Assembly (NCBI RefSeq): GCF_001854605.1
Contig: NZ_MKJU01000035.1
Location: 124,001-188,000, forward strand
Reading direction: 5' to 3'
Length of the DNA stretch: 64,000 nt
Source: Pseudoalteromonas amylolytica
Lineage (GTDB): Bacteria; Pseudomonadota; Gammaproteobacteria; Enterobacterales; Alteromonadaceae
In this document: one piece after another, positions 44,530-52,881 of the stretch
How the letters are laid out: each line of letters starts with the position of its first letter
Position numbering within the stretch: the stretch's first letter is position 1
The notes under the pieces: model-generated
Told to the model about the DNA's origin: nothing
Databases searched by the model: none
The model's input: only the letters and a program-made list of their open reading frames with translations
Program-made: the position numbers and the translations under genes

Positions 44530-45015
44530 ATGCAAGGTAGTAAAAAGATTATCGACTTGCTCAACAAGCAGCTGACCCTTGAACTGACTTCAATGGACCA
44601 GTACTTAGCGCATTCAAAAATGTATGAAGATTGGGGCATAGGTAAGTTGGGCCATAAATTGGCGCATGAATATGACGAAGAGCTCGATCATGCAAAACAC
44701 ATTATAGAGCGTATTTTGTTTTTAGAAGGCACACCAGATACCGCAAGCAGGCAGCCAATTCATGTTGGTGACAACGTGCAGCAAATGCTAGAAAACGACT
44801 TAGCAGCTGAAATGACGGTTGCGGCAAGTTTAAAAAGTATCATCGCGGAGTGTGAAAAAGAAAAAGACTATGTCACCCGTGAGATACTTGAAAAGCTGTT
44901 AGATGATACCGAAATGGACCATATTTACTGGCTTGAGCAACATTTAGGTCTTATCAAACTGGTTGGTCTGCCCAATTATATCCAAAGTCAAATGGGCGGA
45001 GGCTCTCCGGATTAA
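44530..45015 (+). CDS. bfr: bacterioferritin, ferroxidase-type subunit lacking the heme methionine
   Basis: A 161-residue partner subunit. It has the complete ferroxidase set: Glu18, Glu51, His54, Glu94 and the E-x-x-H pair at 128/131, one position later than in E. coli. Met52 is replaced by Leu, so it should not bind heme by itself. The two subunits are complementary, one for iron oxidation and one for heme-mediated electron transfer and iron release, and most likely form mixed 24-mers that store ferric iron in the cytoplasm. A good terminator follows. Confidence 0.92.
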   Translation: MQGSKKIIDLLNKQLTLELTSMDQYLAHSKMYEDWGIGKLGHKLAHEYDEELDHAKHIIERILFLEGTPDTASRQPIHVGDNVQQMLENDLAAEMTVAASLKSIIAECEKEKDYVTREILEKLLDDTEMDHIYWLEQHLGLIKLVGLPNYIQSQMGGGSPD

Positions 45016-45069
45016 CGCGTAAATGTAACAAGTACCTTTGTATGGTGTGTGCACCATACCGATTTAAAA

Positions 45070-45094
45070 GCAGCCAACAACGGCTGCTTTTTTT
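45070..45094 (+). terminator. intrinsic terminator of the bacterioferritin operon
   Basis: GCAGCC-AACAAC-GGCTGC followed by seven T on plus, 55 bases after the second bfr stop. Confidence 0.9.
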
Positions 45095-45427
45095 CGTAAA
45101 GTGTTCACTGTGAAAATAATTACTTTGATATGTTAAAAATATGGCAATAATTGCCCTTGGTAAAGCCATTAGTGTAGTAGATAGACTATTGCAAAAATAC
45201 CCGCAAACCCCCAGTTTATCTAAGATAGCAAGCGTAAATATTCACTCAAAAAGGAACTGGTGCAGTGATATCATCTGGAATAGTCAAAAGGAATAGAGTA
45301 TTCCACTTGGTTTGAGAGTATGAAAAAAATTATCTCCATAACTTGAATTGTTTTCATTCTTTGTCTATTCGTTATGTTGCAACAAGGTTGCATTAAGAAT
45401 AACTAAGTTTTAATACAAGGAAATAAA
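45095..45427. other. leader region of a small secreted protein gene, with one inverted repeat
   Basis: After the bacterioferritin terminator no frame looks coding. Near the next gene, TGCAAC-AAG-GTTGCA (45378-45392) is a perfect inverted repeat that could be an operator. AAGGAA lies just before the ATG at 45428. I see nothing else definite. Confidence 0.4.
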
Positions 45428-45799
45428 ATGAAAACAACATTAAAAGCTTTCACTCTGGTAGCGGGTTCTTTATTTGCAGGTTCAGCGTTAGCGACCACAT
45501 TAGTGTGTGATGTATACCCAAAATCTGGCGGTAATTCATTTGGGAATGGCACTAAAAACTGTGGCGCATTTGACTACTCATTTGGCAACTCAACATCAGG
45601 TAAGTTTTATTTAATCAATATTTCTAAGCCTATTCAGGAAGTGCGTTGGGAAGGGAGAGCCACTTGTAGCGGCGGTACTAGCTGTAATGCAACAATCAGA
45701 GCGTACACACAAAATAAAGCATCAGCGCTGATTTTATATAAAGATGGTACCTGGGAGCAGGCTAATACAGCCAGCGCATGGTATGAAACTGGTCATTAA
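45428..45799 (+). CDS. small secreted protein with two probable disulfides
   Basis: A 123-residue protein with a clean signal peptide (cleavage after ALA at about 22). The 100-residue mature chain has four Cys (VCDVYPK, KNCGAFD, ATCSGGTSC) and is rich in Gly, Asn, Ser, Thr and aromatic residues, with strand-like KFYLINI and VRWEGRAT segments, so a small disulfide-stabilised beta fold is likely. No family recognised. It is transcribed alone. Confidence 0.7.
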   Translation: MKTTLKAFTLVAGSLFAGSALATTLVCDVYPKSGGNSFGNGTKNCGAFDYSFGNSTSGKFYLINISKPIQEVRWEGRATCSGGTSCNATIRAYTQNKASALILYKDGTWEQANTASAWYETGH

Positions 45800-45847
45800 T
45801 CTAAGTTTCAATGTTGTAGCGGTTGTTTAAAAGCAACCGCTTTATCG

Positions 45848-46591
45848 TTATTGACCGTTCGGCTTTTTCGTCTTTTCAATCATGTGTGTACGGGCTAGTT
45901 TTACAGTGTGAGACAGTAACTTCACATCACCAATCTTGCCATGCCCCGGTACCACTTGTTCAATCTTCGGATATTTCTTCAATACGTTGTTAAGTGATAT
46001 AGGCCATTGCTCAACTGATGCATCTGCAATGTTACCCAACCCCTTACTTGCAAGGCTTTTAACAAAGCAACCACCAAATAGCAGGTTATGCTGTTCCAAC
46101 CAAACGACCACATTGTCTTTGGTGTGCCCCGCACCTGGGCTGAATATTTCAATGCTGTTGTTGGCCAAGGTGAGCGTATGACCAGTAAAGCTTTTGCTAG
46201 ATTGTGGGCGGTTTTGCTCAGCCAAAAGGGTATTGGTGAGGGAGCTTGCGTAAGTCTCGATACCTACTTTATCTAAATATGCGATGCCATTGCTGGCATC
46301 TTGGTGAAAGTGGCTGATCAATGCGGCTTTTGGCACAAGGCCCTGTGACTTGATCCAGCTTACCAACTGCTGGGTATCAGCAATGGTCCATGGTGTATCT
46401 ATGATATAGGCATTTTGCTGTTCAATAACAACTAAGCCGTTGGCCGCAACCAGTCCCCAAGGTTTCACATCCAAATAAGAGACATGTTGATAGACATTTT
46501 CTTTTATAGGGTGGATTTCAAGCGTTGATGATTCAGCGTTGGCCCGCACAATAAACGGAATAAGTAGCAAAACAAAAGGTATGATTTTCAT
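45848..46591 (-). CDS. subclass B1 metallo-beta-lactamase
   Basis: A 247-residue exported enzyme of the IMP-like B1 type. The signal peptide ends near residue 18. Both zinc sites are complete: His94, His96 and Asp98 (HFHQD), His156 (GAGHTKDN), Cys175 (FGGCFVKS) and His217 (VPGHG); Lys178 matches the substrate-carboxylate lysine of B1 enzymes. It should hydrolyse beta-lactams including carbapenems, though activity is unproven. The ATG at 46591 gives a signal peptide and the usual family length. There is no integron, insertion sequence or composition break, so it looks like a resident chromosomal gene. Divergent from a TetR gene. Confidence 0.9.
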   Translation of the reverse strand: MKIIPFVLLLIPFIVRANAESSTLEIHPIKENVYQHVSYLDVKPWGLVAANGLVVIEQQNAYIIDTPWTIADTQQLVSWIKSQGLVPKAALISHFHQDASNGIAYLDKVGIETYASSLTNTLLAEQNRPQSSKSFTGHTLTLANNSIEIFSPGAGHTKDNVVVWLEQHNLLFGGCFVKSLASKGLGNIADASVEQWPISLNNVLKKYPKIEQVVPGHGKIGDVKLLSHTVKLARTHMIEKTKKPNGQ

Positions 46592-46781
46592 AAAAGGTCG
46601 CAACGTAAATTGTAGTTTATGGGTGATAACTCTATTTGTATCAATCGTATTGCCGTCAGCATATCTGGCATGAAAATGGGGCCGTTGACGGTTGAGCATC
46701 ATGCCGTGAAAAGTATGAATCTATCCTGAGCATAACATAACAAGCGAGTTGCAACGGCAAAGTTATACGAGTATTATAAAA

Positions 46782-46795
46782 AACGAACGTTCGTT
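46782..46795. promoter_or_regulatory. palindromic operator before the TetR gene
   Basis: AACGAACGTTCGTT is a perfect 14-base palindrome 17 bases before the TetR start codon and about 190 bases before the beta-lactamase start. It has the look of a TetR-family operator and may control one or both directions. Confidence 0.65.
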
Positions 46796-46812
46796 CTATT
46801 TCTTGGTGTGTT

Positions 46813-47412
46813 ATGGGTAAAGGTAAGCAAACAAAACAACAAGTGTTAGCCACTGCGCTTAATATTGCGACAGCAACCAGCTTAAATGATTTGACGATCG
46901 GTGGTTTGGCAGCCGCAACGGGTATGTCTAAATCGGGGCTATTTGCTCATTTTAATTCGAAAGAGAATTTACAATTGGCTGTATTGGAACATGCAAAGGA
47001 GATTTTTGTCGACACGGTTATCAAGCCGGTGGATACAAACCTTTCCGCCCTCGCCAAGCTGCTAAAAACCTGTGAACTTTGGCAAAGTTGGTACCAAGAG
47101 CAAGCGTGTACATGTATTTTTATCTCAGCAGCAGTAGAGTTTGATGATCAGCCAGGCTCTGTACGCGACTCGGTGAAATCACAACTGCAACACTGGCTTA
47201 ACTATCTAAATAAATTAGTTGACGACGCAATTACGGAGCAATCACTTGCCCCACAAACAGACGCTAAACAGTTCACCTATGAGTTGTATTCTTTATATTT
47301 GGGGTCACAGCATATGACGTGGGTTGGCCTTGAAGACGATAACCATTCTCGGTTTAACCTAGCATTACAAAATTTGGTGAAACGCCACCAAGGAGCACAT
47401 TATGAGCAGTAA
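46813..47412 (+). CDS. TetR family transcriptional regulator
   Basis: A 199-residue regulator. The N-terminal TetR helix-turn-helix is clear (LNDLTIGGLAAATGMSKSGLFAHFNSKENL), followed by a helical ligand domain of the AcrR C-terminal type. The 3' end overlaps the hydrolase gene by 11 bases, so the two are one operon. The palindrome just upstream is the likely binding site, giving autoregulation. Ligand unknown; a hydrophobic ester or lipid would fit the hydrolase partner. Confidence 0.9.
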   Translation: MGKGKQTKQQVLATALNIATATSLNDLTIGGLAAATGMSKSGLFAHFNSKENLQLAVLEHAKEIFVDTVIKPVDTNLSALAKLLKTCELWQSWYQEQACTCIFISAAVEFDDQPGSVRDSVKSQLQHWLNYLNKLVDDAITEQSLAPQTDAKQFTYELYSLYLGSQHMTWVGLEDDNHSRFNLALQNLVKRHQGAHYEQ

Positions 47413-48256
47413 AATATATTTCTCGGACAAGTCTGGTGCTAAACCATTCAGTTATTATGGTGTCAAGGCTCTATCTAGTACCGTCGCTCGAATAGCCCCT
47501 GCGGTTGGCAAAAAATTTGCGCGTCGGCTGTTGTTGACGCCGGTTCGCCATCAATCAAAAGCGAGTAAGCCGCTGGAGATGTCGAGCTATACGATTAACA
47601 CCCAATTTGAAGCACTACACGTATACGAACTTGGTCATGGCCCCGTTGTACTATTTACGCATGGCTGGTCGGGTAGTGCCAGCCAGTTTTACCCTTTGAT
47701 GGAAAAGGTTGCATCTTTGGGCTTTAAAGCGGTTGCATTTGACCACTATGCCCATGGTATGAGCGCGGGGAAAGAGGCTAATCTTCCGCTTTTCATTCGT
47801 GCTATTGATGCTGTGCAAAAACATCTGAACGAAGGTATTCACGCAGCGATTAGCCACTCTATGGGATGTGTTGCGGCGTTGAACACTATCAATCCGTTGC
47901 TACATGTTTTGATAGCGCCGCCATTTGACTTTTACAATGGCTTTGAACAGCGCATTTTATCAACGGGCATCTCTAAGACTTTATTCAAAAGTGTGATCCA
48001 CTCGGTAGAGCAGCAGCACCAAATGCGCTTTGATAATTTATTACCTGAGTTACATCTTGCCAAGCATGACAAAGTGCTAATCATCCATGATGTGCAAGAC
48101 AAGTTTGCACAGCATGACAACTCACAGGCTGTTGTGAAGCAATATCCTCACGTAGAGCTGATAAGCACACAGGGGCTTGGTCACGGGCGGATCATCAATG
48201 ATGATCACACATGGCAATCCGTGCAAACTCAGTTACAAAAGCTACAAGCACAATAA
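47402..48256 (+). CDS. alpha/beta hydrolase
   Basis: A 284-residue hydrolase. It has the HGWSGSA oxyanion segment, the nucleophile elbow SHSMG with Ser153, an acidic residue in VLIIHDVQDKF and a C-terminal His in GLGHGRI, a complete catalytic triad. No signal peptide, so cytoplasmic. Related proteins occur next to TetR genes across gammaproteobacteria and act as esterases or lipases of unknown substrate. Translationally coupled to the TetR gene. Confidence 0.88.
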   Translation: MSSKIYFSDKSGAKPFSYYGVKALSSTVARIAPAVGKKFARRLLLTPVRHQSKASKPLEMSSYTINTQFEALHVYELGHGPVVLFTHGWSGSASQFYPLMEKVASLGFKAVAFDHYAHGMSAGKEANLPLFIRAIDAVQKHLNEGIHAAISHSMGCVAALNTINPLLHVLIAPPFDFYNGFEQRILSTGISKTLFKSVIHSVEQQHQMRFDNLLPELHLAKHDKVLIIHDVQDKFAQHDNSQAVVKQYPHVELISTQGLGHGRIINDDHTWQSVQTQLQKLQAQ

Positions 48257-48263
48257 AGATACG

Positions 48264-48290
48264 ATGGCGTGATAGTACCTATCACGCCAT
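48264..48290. terminator. hairpin between convergent genes
   Basis: ATGGCGTGATAG-TAC-CTATCACGCCAT is a perfect 12-base-pair stem just after the hydrolase stop and between convergent genes. The T-tract is poor on both sides (TTAATGTTT on plus), so it may work with help. Confidence 0.7.
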
Positions 48291-48313
48291 TAATGTTTGG
48301 CAGGTAGCACGTG

Positions 48314-50296
48314 TTATAGGTGAGTTTGATAGTATCCAGCTACCGTGCCTTGGCTGAATAGTTGACCATTTAGATAGGTGTCTTGTATTAAGCGGCCATA
48401 ATTCGCATTGTAGTGTTTAATGCGGGCGGCCATCTCTTTGCTTGCTTGCGCTTGAAAAGGGTCAGTGACGGGTGGGTCACCCACAAAGTTGGTAAACCAC
48501 GGAAACCAGCTATTGTCTTGTCCGCCGACATTTAGGTTGGGGTAATAATTACCACCTTGCCAGCGATCAAAGGTCAGGCTCATGAGTGAAAACAGCCCAA
48601 AGCCAGTTTGTGTCATGCATGCATCAGCAGCCTGATATTCAGGATATCCCGAGCTTGCAGCAAAATGATTACAGACGTTATGTGGTAAATTGCTACTGTT
48701 GGCGGCCTGATACTCTACTTCTCTAAACATGACAGGTTGTGAAGGACTACCTGCAGGATAGACAATGTTTGCTGCAACAGGAGAACCCCAGCGGTAATGA
48801 TACATGGCTATTGCCAGTGCTAAATCTTCTTTACTGGTGGCGATGTTATCTGGGTGTGTCCAAGAGCCTCCAGGGTCAACCGGGTTGCTACCATCTTTAA
48901 AGATAATGCCATGTTGATTATCTTCCAATTGATTCATTAAGGTAGGAGTGGTGTTATCAACCACTGTGACGGGGATCATGGCGCTATTTGCTGGTGTGTA
49001 CGTAAGCGTTGGGTTATTAAGCGCTTTCCAACATAGTAAGCCATAGCCATAGCCACTGGCGACCATGGGACATCCAGCCATTGCACTGGACGACTGATTG
49101 GCCACATAGCTATGGCTTGTTGATTTAGCAGCAGCTTCACCTGTGCCAACTAAAACGCCCCATTCGTGAAGCTCAACGGTAGCATAAGGCAATTCAGACT
49201 CAGGCAGATAAATCGTTGTCGCGAAAAGCAAATTAAGCGCGTGGTCTAATTCAAGCAGTTGTGTTGCGACCATCGGGCTTGTACTTGTTTCCGGGTATTG
49301 GCTGATAATAGTTCGTGACGAAGGGCTGGGCTTTGCGTATTCATATGGCACACCTAACACAAACACGCTCTCGCTTTTGATATCGCTACTAATGATCTGT
49401 TGTAGACCTAAATTATCGATTCGCATTGCACTTTGCACATTCGCGCTATGGTCGGTCAGCATTAAAGACTCATCTTGGCGCAACAGCCAGTGATTATCAC
49501 CCATTCCATGTACTTGCGTATCGTAAAAAGTGTACTGATTATGAAGTTCCCCTTGTTGCATCATGATGACACTGTCTTGGTTTAGACTAAGACTCGATTG
49601 CGATAAATCCTCTTGGTGATGGCGCTTGTTAGGTGGCTGATATTGACCAATCAAGGTAGTTAGTTCCAATTTTACAGCATCAGTGCTGCCGTGAACGGTC
49701 CACCTTCCCGCTTGAGTTGGTAAGAATTTGGCGCTGGTATAACGGCCATCCTTATCGATGTTGAATGCTTGCCAAGTTGTTGAACAAGTTGACTTACAAG
49801 CTTTTGAAATTCGATTCAAAGAAGCGTTATCATCACTTATGCTGGTACTGTAATCATCACTGAATTCAAACTGCAAGGATGATGGTTGCTCTGAAACTTG
49901 CAATGTAAAGGTGATGCGTCTTTGGTTACCACTGGCATACAAGGTACCTTGTTCATACTGGCCAAGGTTAAGCTGGGAGTAAGTATCCTGCTTTTTCATA
50001 CTACCTGCCTGACCCGCGAAGCTGGCATGGTAGTTTCGCTCATCAAATGAATTGGTGGCCTCTAAGCCATTGAACTTGATGCTTTGTATGCAGGCCGCTT
50101 CTGAGCAGGTTTGTAGCTCGACAAGCTGTGCTTGGTAACGTAATGAATACCAAGGAGAAAGCGCTCGGTAACTGTCCCCTTGTGCAAAAAACAAAATAGG
50201 TAGTGTGGTTGAGTCAAGGTTCTGCGCTTGCACTGGCGTTACGATTGAACCCAATAGGGCTATGTGGGCCAATGCCGTCAAAGTTAACTGTTTCAT
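48314..50296 (-). CDS. large secreted protein of unknown function, second of a pair
   Basis: A 660-residue exported protein (signal peptide to about 24, ending PVQA). The mature chain is rich in Ser, Thr, Gln, Tyr and aromatic residues, with about eight Cys. No zinc protease, esterase or lectin motif stands out; a segment with MAGCPMVASGYGYGLLCW and repeated Trp/Tyr/Pro patterns near the C-terminus look like an extracellular all-beta or mixed fold. It follows the other secreted gene after 67 bases that contain a hairpin. No family recognised. Confidence 0.68.
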   Translation of the reverse strand: MKQLTLTALAHIALLGSIVTPVQAQNLDSTTLPILFFAQGDSYRALSPWYSLRYQAQLVELQTCSEAACIQSIKFNGLEATNSFDERNYHASFAGQAGSMKKQDTYSQLNLGQYEQGTLYASGNQRRITFTLQVSEQPSSLQFEFSDDYSTSISDDNASLNRISKACKSTCSTTWQAFNIDKDGRYTSAKFLPTQAGRWTVHGSTDAVKLELTTLIGQYQPPNKRHHQEDLSQSSLSLNQDSVIMMQQGELHNQYTFYDTQVHGMGDNHWLLRQDESLMLTDHSANVQSAMRIDNLGLQQIISSDIKSESVFVLGVPYEYAKPSPSSRTIISQYPETSTSPMVATQLLELDHALNLLFATTIYLPESELPYATVELHEWGVLVGTGEAAAKSTSHSYVANQSSSAMAGCPMVASGYGYGLLCWKALNNPTLTYTPANSAMIPVTVVDNTTPTLMNQLEDNQHGIIFKDGSNPVDPGGSWTHPDNIATSKEDLALAIAMYHYRWGSPVAANIVYPAGSPSQPVMFREVEYQAANSSNLPHNVCNHFAASSGYPEYQAADACMTQTGFGLFSLMSLTFDRWQGGNYYPNLNVGGQDNSWFPWFTNFVGDPPVTDPFQAQASKEMAARIKHYNANYGRLIQDTYLNGQLFSQGTVAGYYQTHL

Positions 50297-50325
50297 AATT
50301 ATTCCTTTTATCTTGAAAAAGGCGC

Positions 50326-50350
50326 GATGGCGCAGCTTAAGTACGCCATC
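50326..50350 (-). terminator. intra-operon hairpin between two secreted-protein genes
   Basis: GATGGCG pairs with CGCCATC around an 11-base loop; on minus the stem is followed by GCGCCTTTTT. It sits in the 67-base gap and may attenuate expression of the downstream gene. Confidence 0.45.
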
Positions 50351-50363
50351 AATATATTCGAGC

Positions 50364-52010
50364 TTAATGCACGAGCCCCTGTGACTGGCCAGCGCTAACT
50401 GGTTTGTTGAGTTGCATTGATAACCAAGTTTCTACATCGCTGCGAAGTGACGCAATGCTGTCTGGACCAGATTGATCTGCATAGAACCAAAGGCCAGTTG
50501 GTAGAGGAGGCGTGACACCACTGGCGCATGTAAACTGATTTGCCGCATACATGATTGCACCCGAGCTGCCGTATTCAAAATGACTATCAGAGTAACCGCC
50601 GTAACCTCTGGCTTTGACTCTGGCATTAGAGTCAAGCGTGAAGTGATATACCTCGTTGGGTTGCAACATAAAAGGGCTCACATCTGAAGAATCAAAACGC
50701 GCCCGCATGGTGCTATTCACAGTCGCTTCATTACCTGAGCGAGTGATCATGCCTGCGATGTTAGTAATGAGGTCACTGGCAAGTTGCCCATCAAGCAAAC
50801 TGCCTGGATTGTCACTGACAATCGCAGCGGTGATGCCAAGTGCTGCTTTAAGTGCACCAAGCACTGAATTTATATCCCAGCCGGTGTTATAGCTCATAGC
50901 TGCTCCACCGGCTTTGTTAAACAACACGATTTCAGGAGCGGCGCCTGGCAAGTCTACCGCAAATTTAGCACCATCTGCAGAGTGAGAATTGGTGGCCTTT
51001 GACCAAATTTTCTTTGCTTGTCCTGTAACATGAAAACGGGCAGCGTAGGTGCCACGCACCTCTAAATTACCTGAACAAGTGTTACTTTGATTACAATCGT
51101 AACCATTGGTGTCGGCACAGAGCATTTTTACATAAAACTCGCTGGAATTATGATTGATACTAGAGTCGTAGCCATAGACTTTGTGCTTTGACCATCTTTC
51201 ACCATCCCCCGAATGAAAAGCACCATATGCGGTGGTTTTAAAGTCCAGCTTATGTTTTGAAAGACCGCTGTCATCACTGGAATAGTCGCTCCAATTGCTT
51301 GGGCTAGAAGGGTAATTGGTAACAACATGTCCTGAACTGGTAAGTGGAGTTATCATTTGGCAAGCACATTGCGAGCGCTCTCCCCCAAGTGGCAGTTTGT
51401 TGAGCAAGTCCTTTAGCTCAGCATACACTTCACTAGGCAAGGTTTTATCATATTCCAACACTGACAAGCCTTTGCGTTTTGGTGCTGCATGTTCGTTGTA
51501 CCAAGTTTCGTAAAGTTGCGGTGATTGTTGTTGAAGATATTCTGCCAGTGTGAGCGCTCTGTTGTTTTTTAACCATTGATCGAAAAGTGCGGGCTTGTAT
51601 TGTGCTGCATATCGGGTGAATAGGAAATTATCTTCATAAGAAGCTTCATCCATCGCCTGTGACCAAAGGTCTAAAACAGTTTTGTCGAGTGCTTGAAACT
51701 GAGCAACAACGTCACCGTCTCGGTAATCACGAATTAAAACATCAACATAGCGCTCCAGCTCAAACTCCTCGTCATTGTCAGCAATAAACTCAAGTAATGA
51801 TACTGAGTCAGTTGACCAATTGGAGATTGCACGCCACGTTGTTTCGCTCACTGCTGTGGGCGTCATCTGTCCATATTCTTGGGAGAGCTGTTGTGTTTGA
51901 TCACTGTTTGTGACCACAGCAGCGCCAGCATATGCAAATGTAGCGCTGCTAAGCAGCATAGTGCAGGTTAAATTTGCCAGTACTTTGGCATTTAAAATTG
52001 TACGTTTCAT
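50364..52010 (-). CDS. large secreted protein of unknown function, first of a pair
   Basis: A 548-residue exported protein (signal peptide to about 28, ending AYA). Residues 30-200 are helical and acidic. After a Cys-rich hinge (SQCACQM) the rest is Ser/Gly/Tyr-rich and beta-like, interrupted by a strongly hydrophobic, Gly/Ala-rich stretch around 370-435 (VLGALKAALGITAAIVS and SDLITNIAGMITR), which could be two amphipathic or membrane-inserting helices. That pattern recalls pore-forming toxins, but this is only resemblance. It heads a two-gene unit with a structured upstream region. Confidence 0.68.
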   Translation of the reverse strand: MKRTILNAKVLANLTCTMLLSSATFAYAGAAVVTNSDQTQQLSQEYGQMTPTAVSETTWRAISNWSTDSVSLLEFIADNDEEFELERYVDVLIRDYRDGDVVAQFQALDKTVLDLWSQAMDEASYEDNFLFTRYAAQYKPALFDQWLKNNRALTLAEYLQQQSPQLYETWYNEHAAPKRKGLSVLEYDKTLPSEVYAELKDLLNKLPLGGERSQCACQMITPLTSSGHVVTNYPSSPSNWSDYSSDDSGLSKHKLDFKTTAYGAFHSGDGERWSKHKVYGYDSSINHNSSEFYVKMLCADTNGYDCNQSNTCSGNLEVRGTYAARFHVTGQAKKIWSKATNSHSADGAKFAVDLPGAAPEIVLFNKAGGAAMSYNTGWDINSVLGALKAALGITAAIVSDNPGSLLDGQLASDLITNIAGMITRSGNEATVNSTMRARFDSSDVSPFMLQPNEVYHFTLDSNARVKARGYGGYSDSHFEYGSSGAIMYAANQFTCASGVTPPLPTGLWFYADQSGPDSIASLRSDVETWLSMQLNKPVSAGQSQGLVH

Positions 52011-52361
52011 TTTCGTATTCCTTCATCATTAATGGGCACGGTAATTAAATGTGCGCTTTGATGATGAAATGCTTTTGAGGTGCACAAAAGGAAGTTACAG
52101 GGTCAGAAACGGGAAATATGGGTAAATCATCTAGGCAAACTAGCGTTGGCGAGTGTACAGTGGAGTAATACAATCGATATTTAAAAATAAAAGTTTATTA
52201 ATTAAATATTTGAACAGGTTTTTACCCAAGTTTACCCATTTGCCCCGTATCTTTATGTGCATTGATTTTTTCTTTAAGGCAGTATTTTTTTGAACCTGAC
52301 GAAGGCATATTACGTGAATATTCCTTTGTCCACCATGGAGCTGTAAAAAAGGAGACAAGCC
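52011..52361. other. divergent promoter region with repeated TTTACCCA motifs
   Basis: TTTACCCA occurs at 52221-52228 and 52231-52238, ten bases apart, and in inverted form within 52109-52126. The longer arms, 52109-52126 and 52231-52248, match at 15 of 18 positions as an inverted repeat. This is the likely control region for the secreted pair (minus) and the small secreted protein (plus). The core is AT-rich. Ribosome binding site AAGGAGA lies before 52362. Confidence 0.5.
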
Positions 52362-52832
52362 ATGAAGCAATTGATCCTATTATGTTCACTGTTAACGGCT
52401 AATTTTGTGTATGCACACAACGCGCAAACAATTAAAGAAATAACGTTTAGCGAAAGCGCTATATGCCCTAAAAAGCAGACCGTTTTGCTAGGAAAAATGA
52501 ACTTATCAGCAGGCACCTTCAAGTACTTGAATAGTGAAGGTAGCAATGTATGTAATGCGTTGAATAGCAAAATATTAAGTTGGAATTCTGCGACACCAAT
52601 GCTTGATTGTGGTCAGTTTGATGACTGGCGTCTAGCTTATGAAATGGGTAATAAAATGTGTCAATCGCTGCTTAACAACATGCGCGGTTTTAGCCATACA
52701 ATCACCACAGATGTGCCCGTATTTACAAGATTTGAGGGACCCTACGAATTTAAAGGGGACTCACACCACCAAACTTATGAGGCAAGCATGGGCGTGACCT
52801 TTGCGTGCTATATGTGCGATGTTAGTCGCTGA
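52362..52832 (+). CDS. secreted Cys-containing protein of unknown function
   Basis: A 156-residue exported protein (signal peptide to about 18, ending VYA). The mature part has seven Cys, including the closing FACYMCDVSR. It starts ATG after AAGGAGA. It is divergent from the two-gene secreted unit and may share its control region. No family recognised. Confidence 0.7.
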   Translation: MKQLILLCSLLTANFVYAHNAQTIKEITFSESAICPKKQTVLLGKMNLSAGTFKYLNSEGSNVCNALNSKILSWNSATPMLDCGQFDDWRLAYEMGNKMCQSLLNNMRGFSHTITTDVPVFTRFEGPYEFKGDSHHQTYEASMGVTFACYMCDVSR

Positions 52833-52855
52833 TGACTGAGTGCGTCTTCCATCTC

Positions 52856-52873
52856 GGGGCTTCGGCCCCTTTT
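52856..52873. terminator. intrinsic terminator
   Basis: GGGGC-TTCG-GCCCC followed by TTTT on plus; the very stable TTCG loop closes the stem. It lies between convergent genes and could also slow the minus-strand TPR gene transcript. Confidence 0.85.
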
Positions 52874-52881
52874 ATGTATCA

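Noticed and set aside
52140..52370. Minus-strand open frame of 76 codons in the divergent region
   Set aside because: It has no ribosome binding site, a non-natural composition and overlaps inverted repeats that look regulatory.
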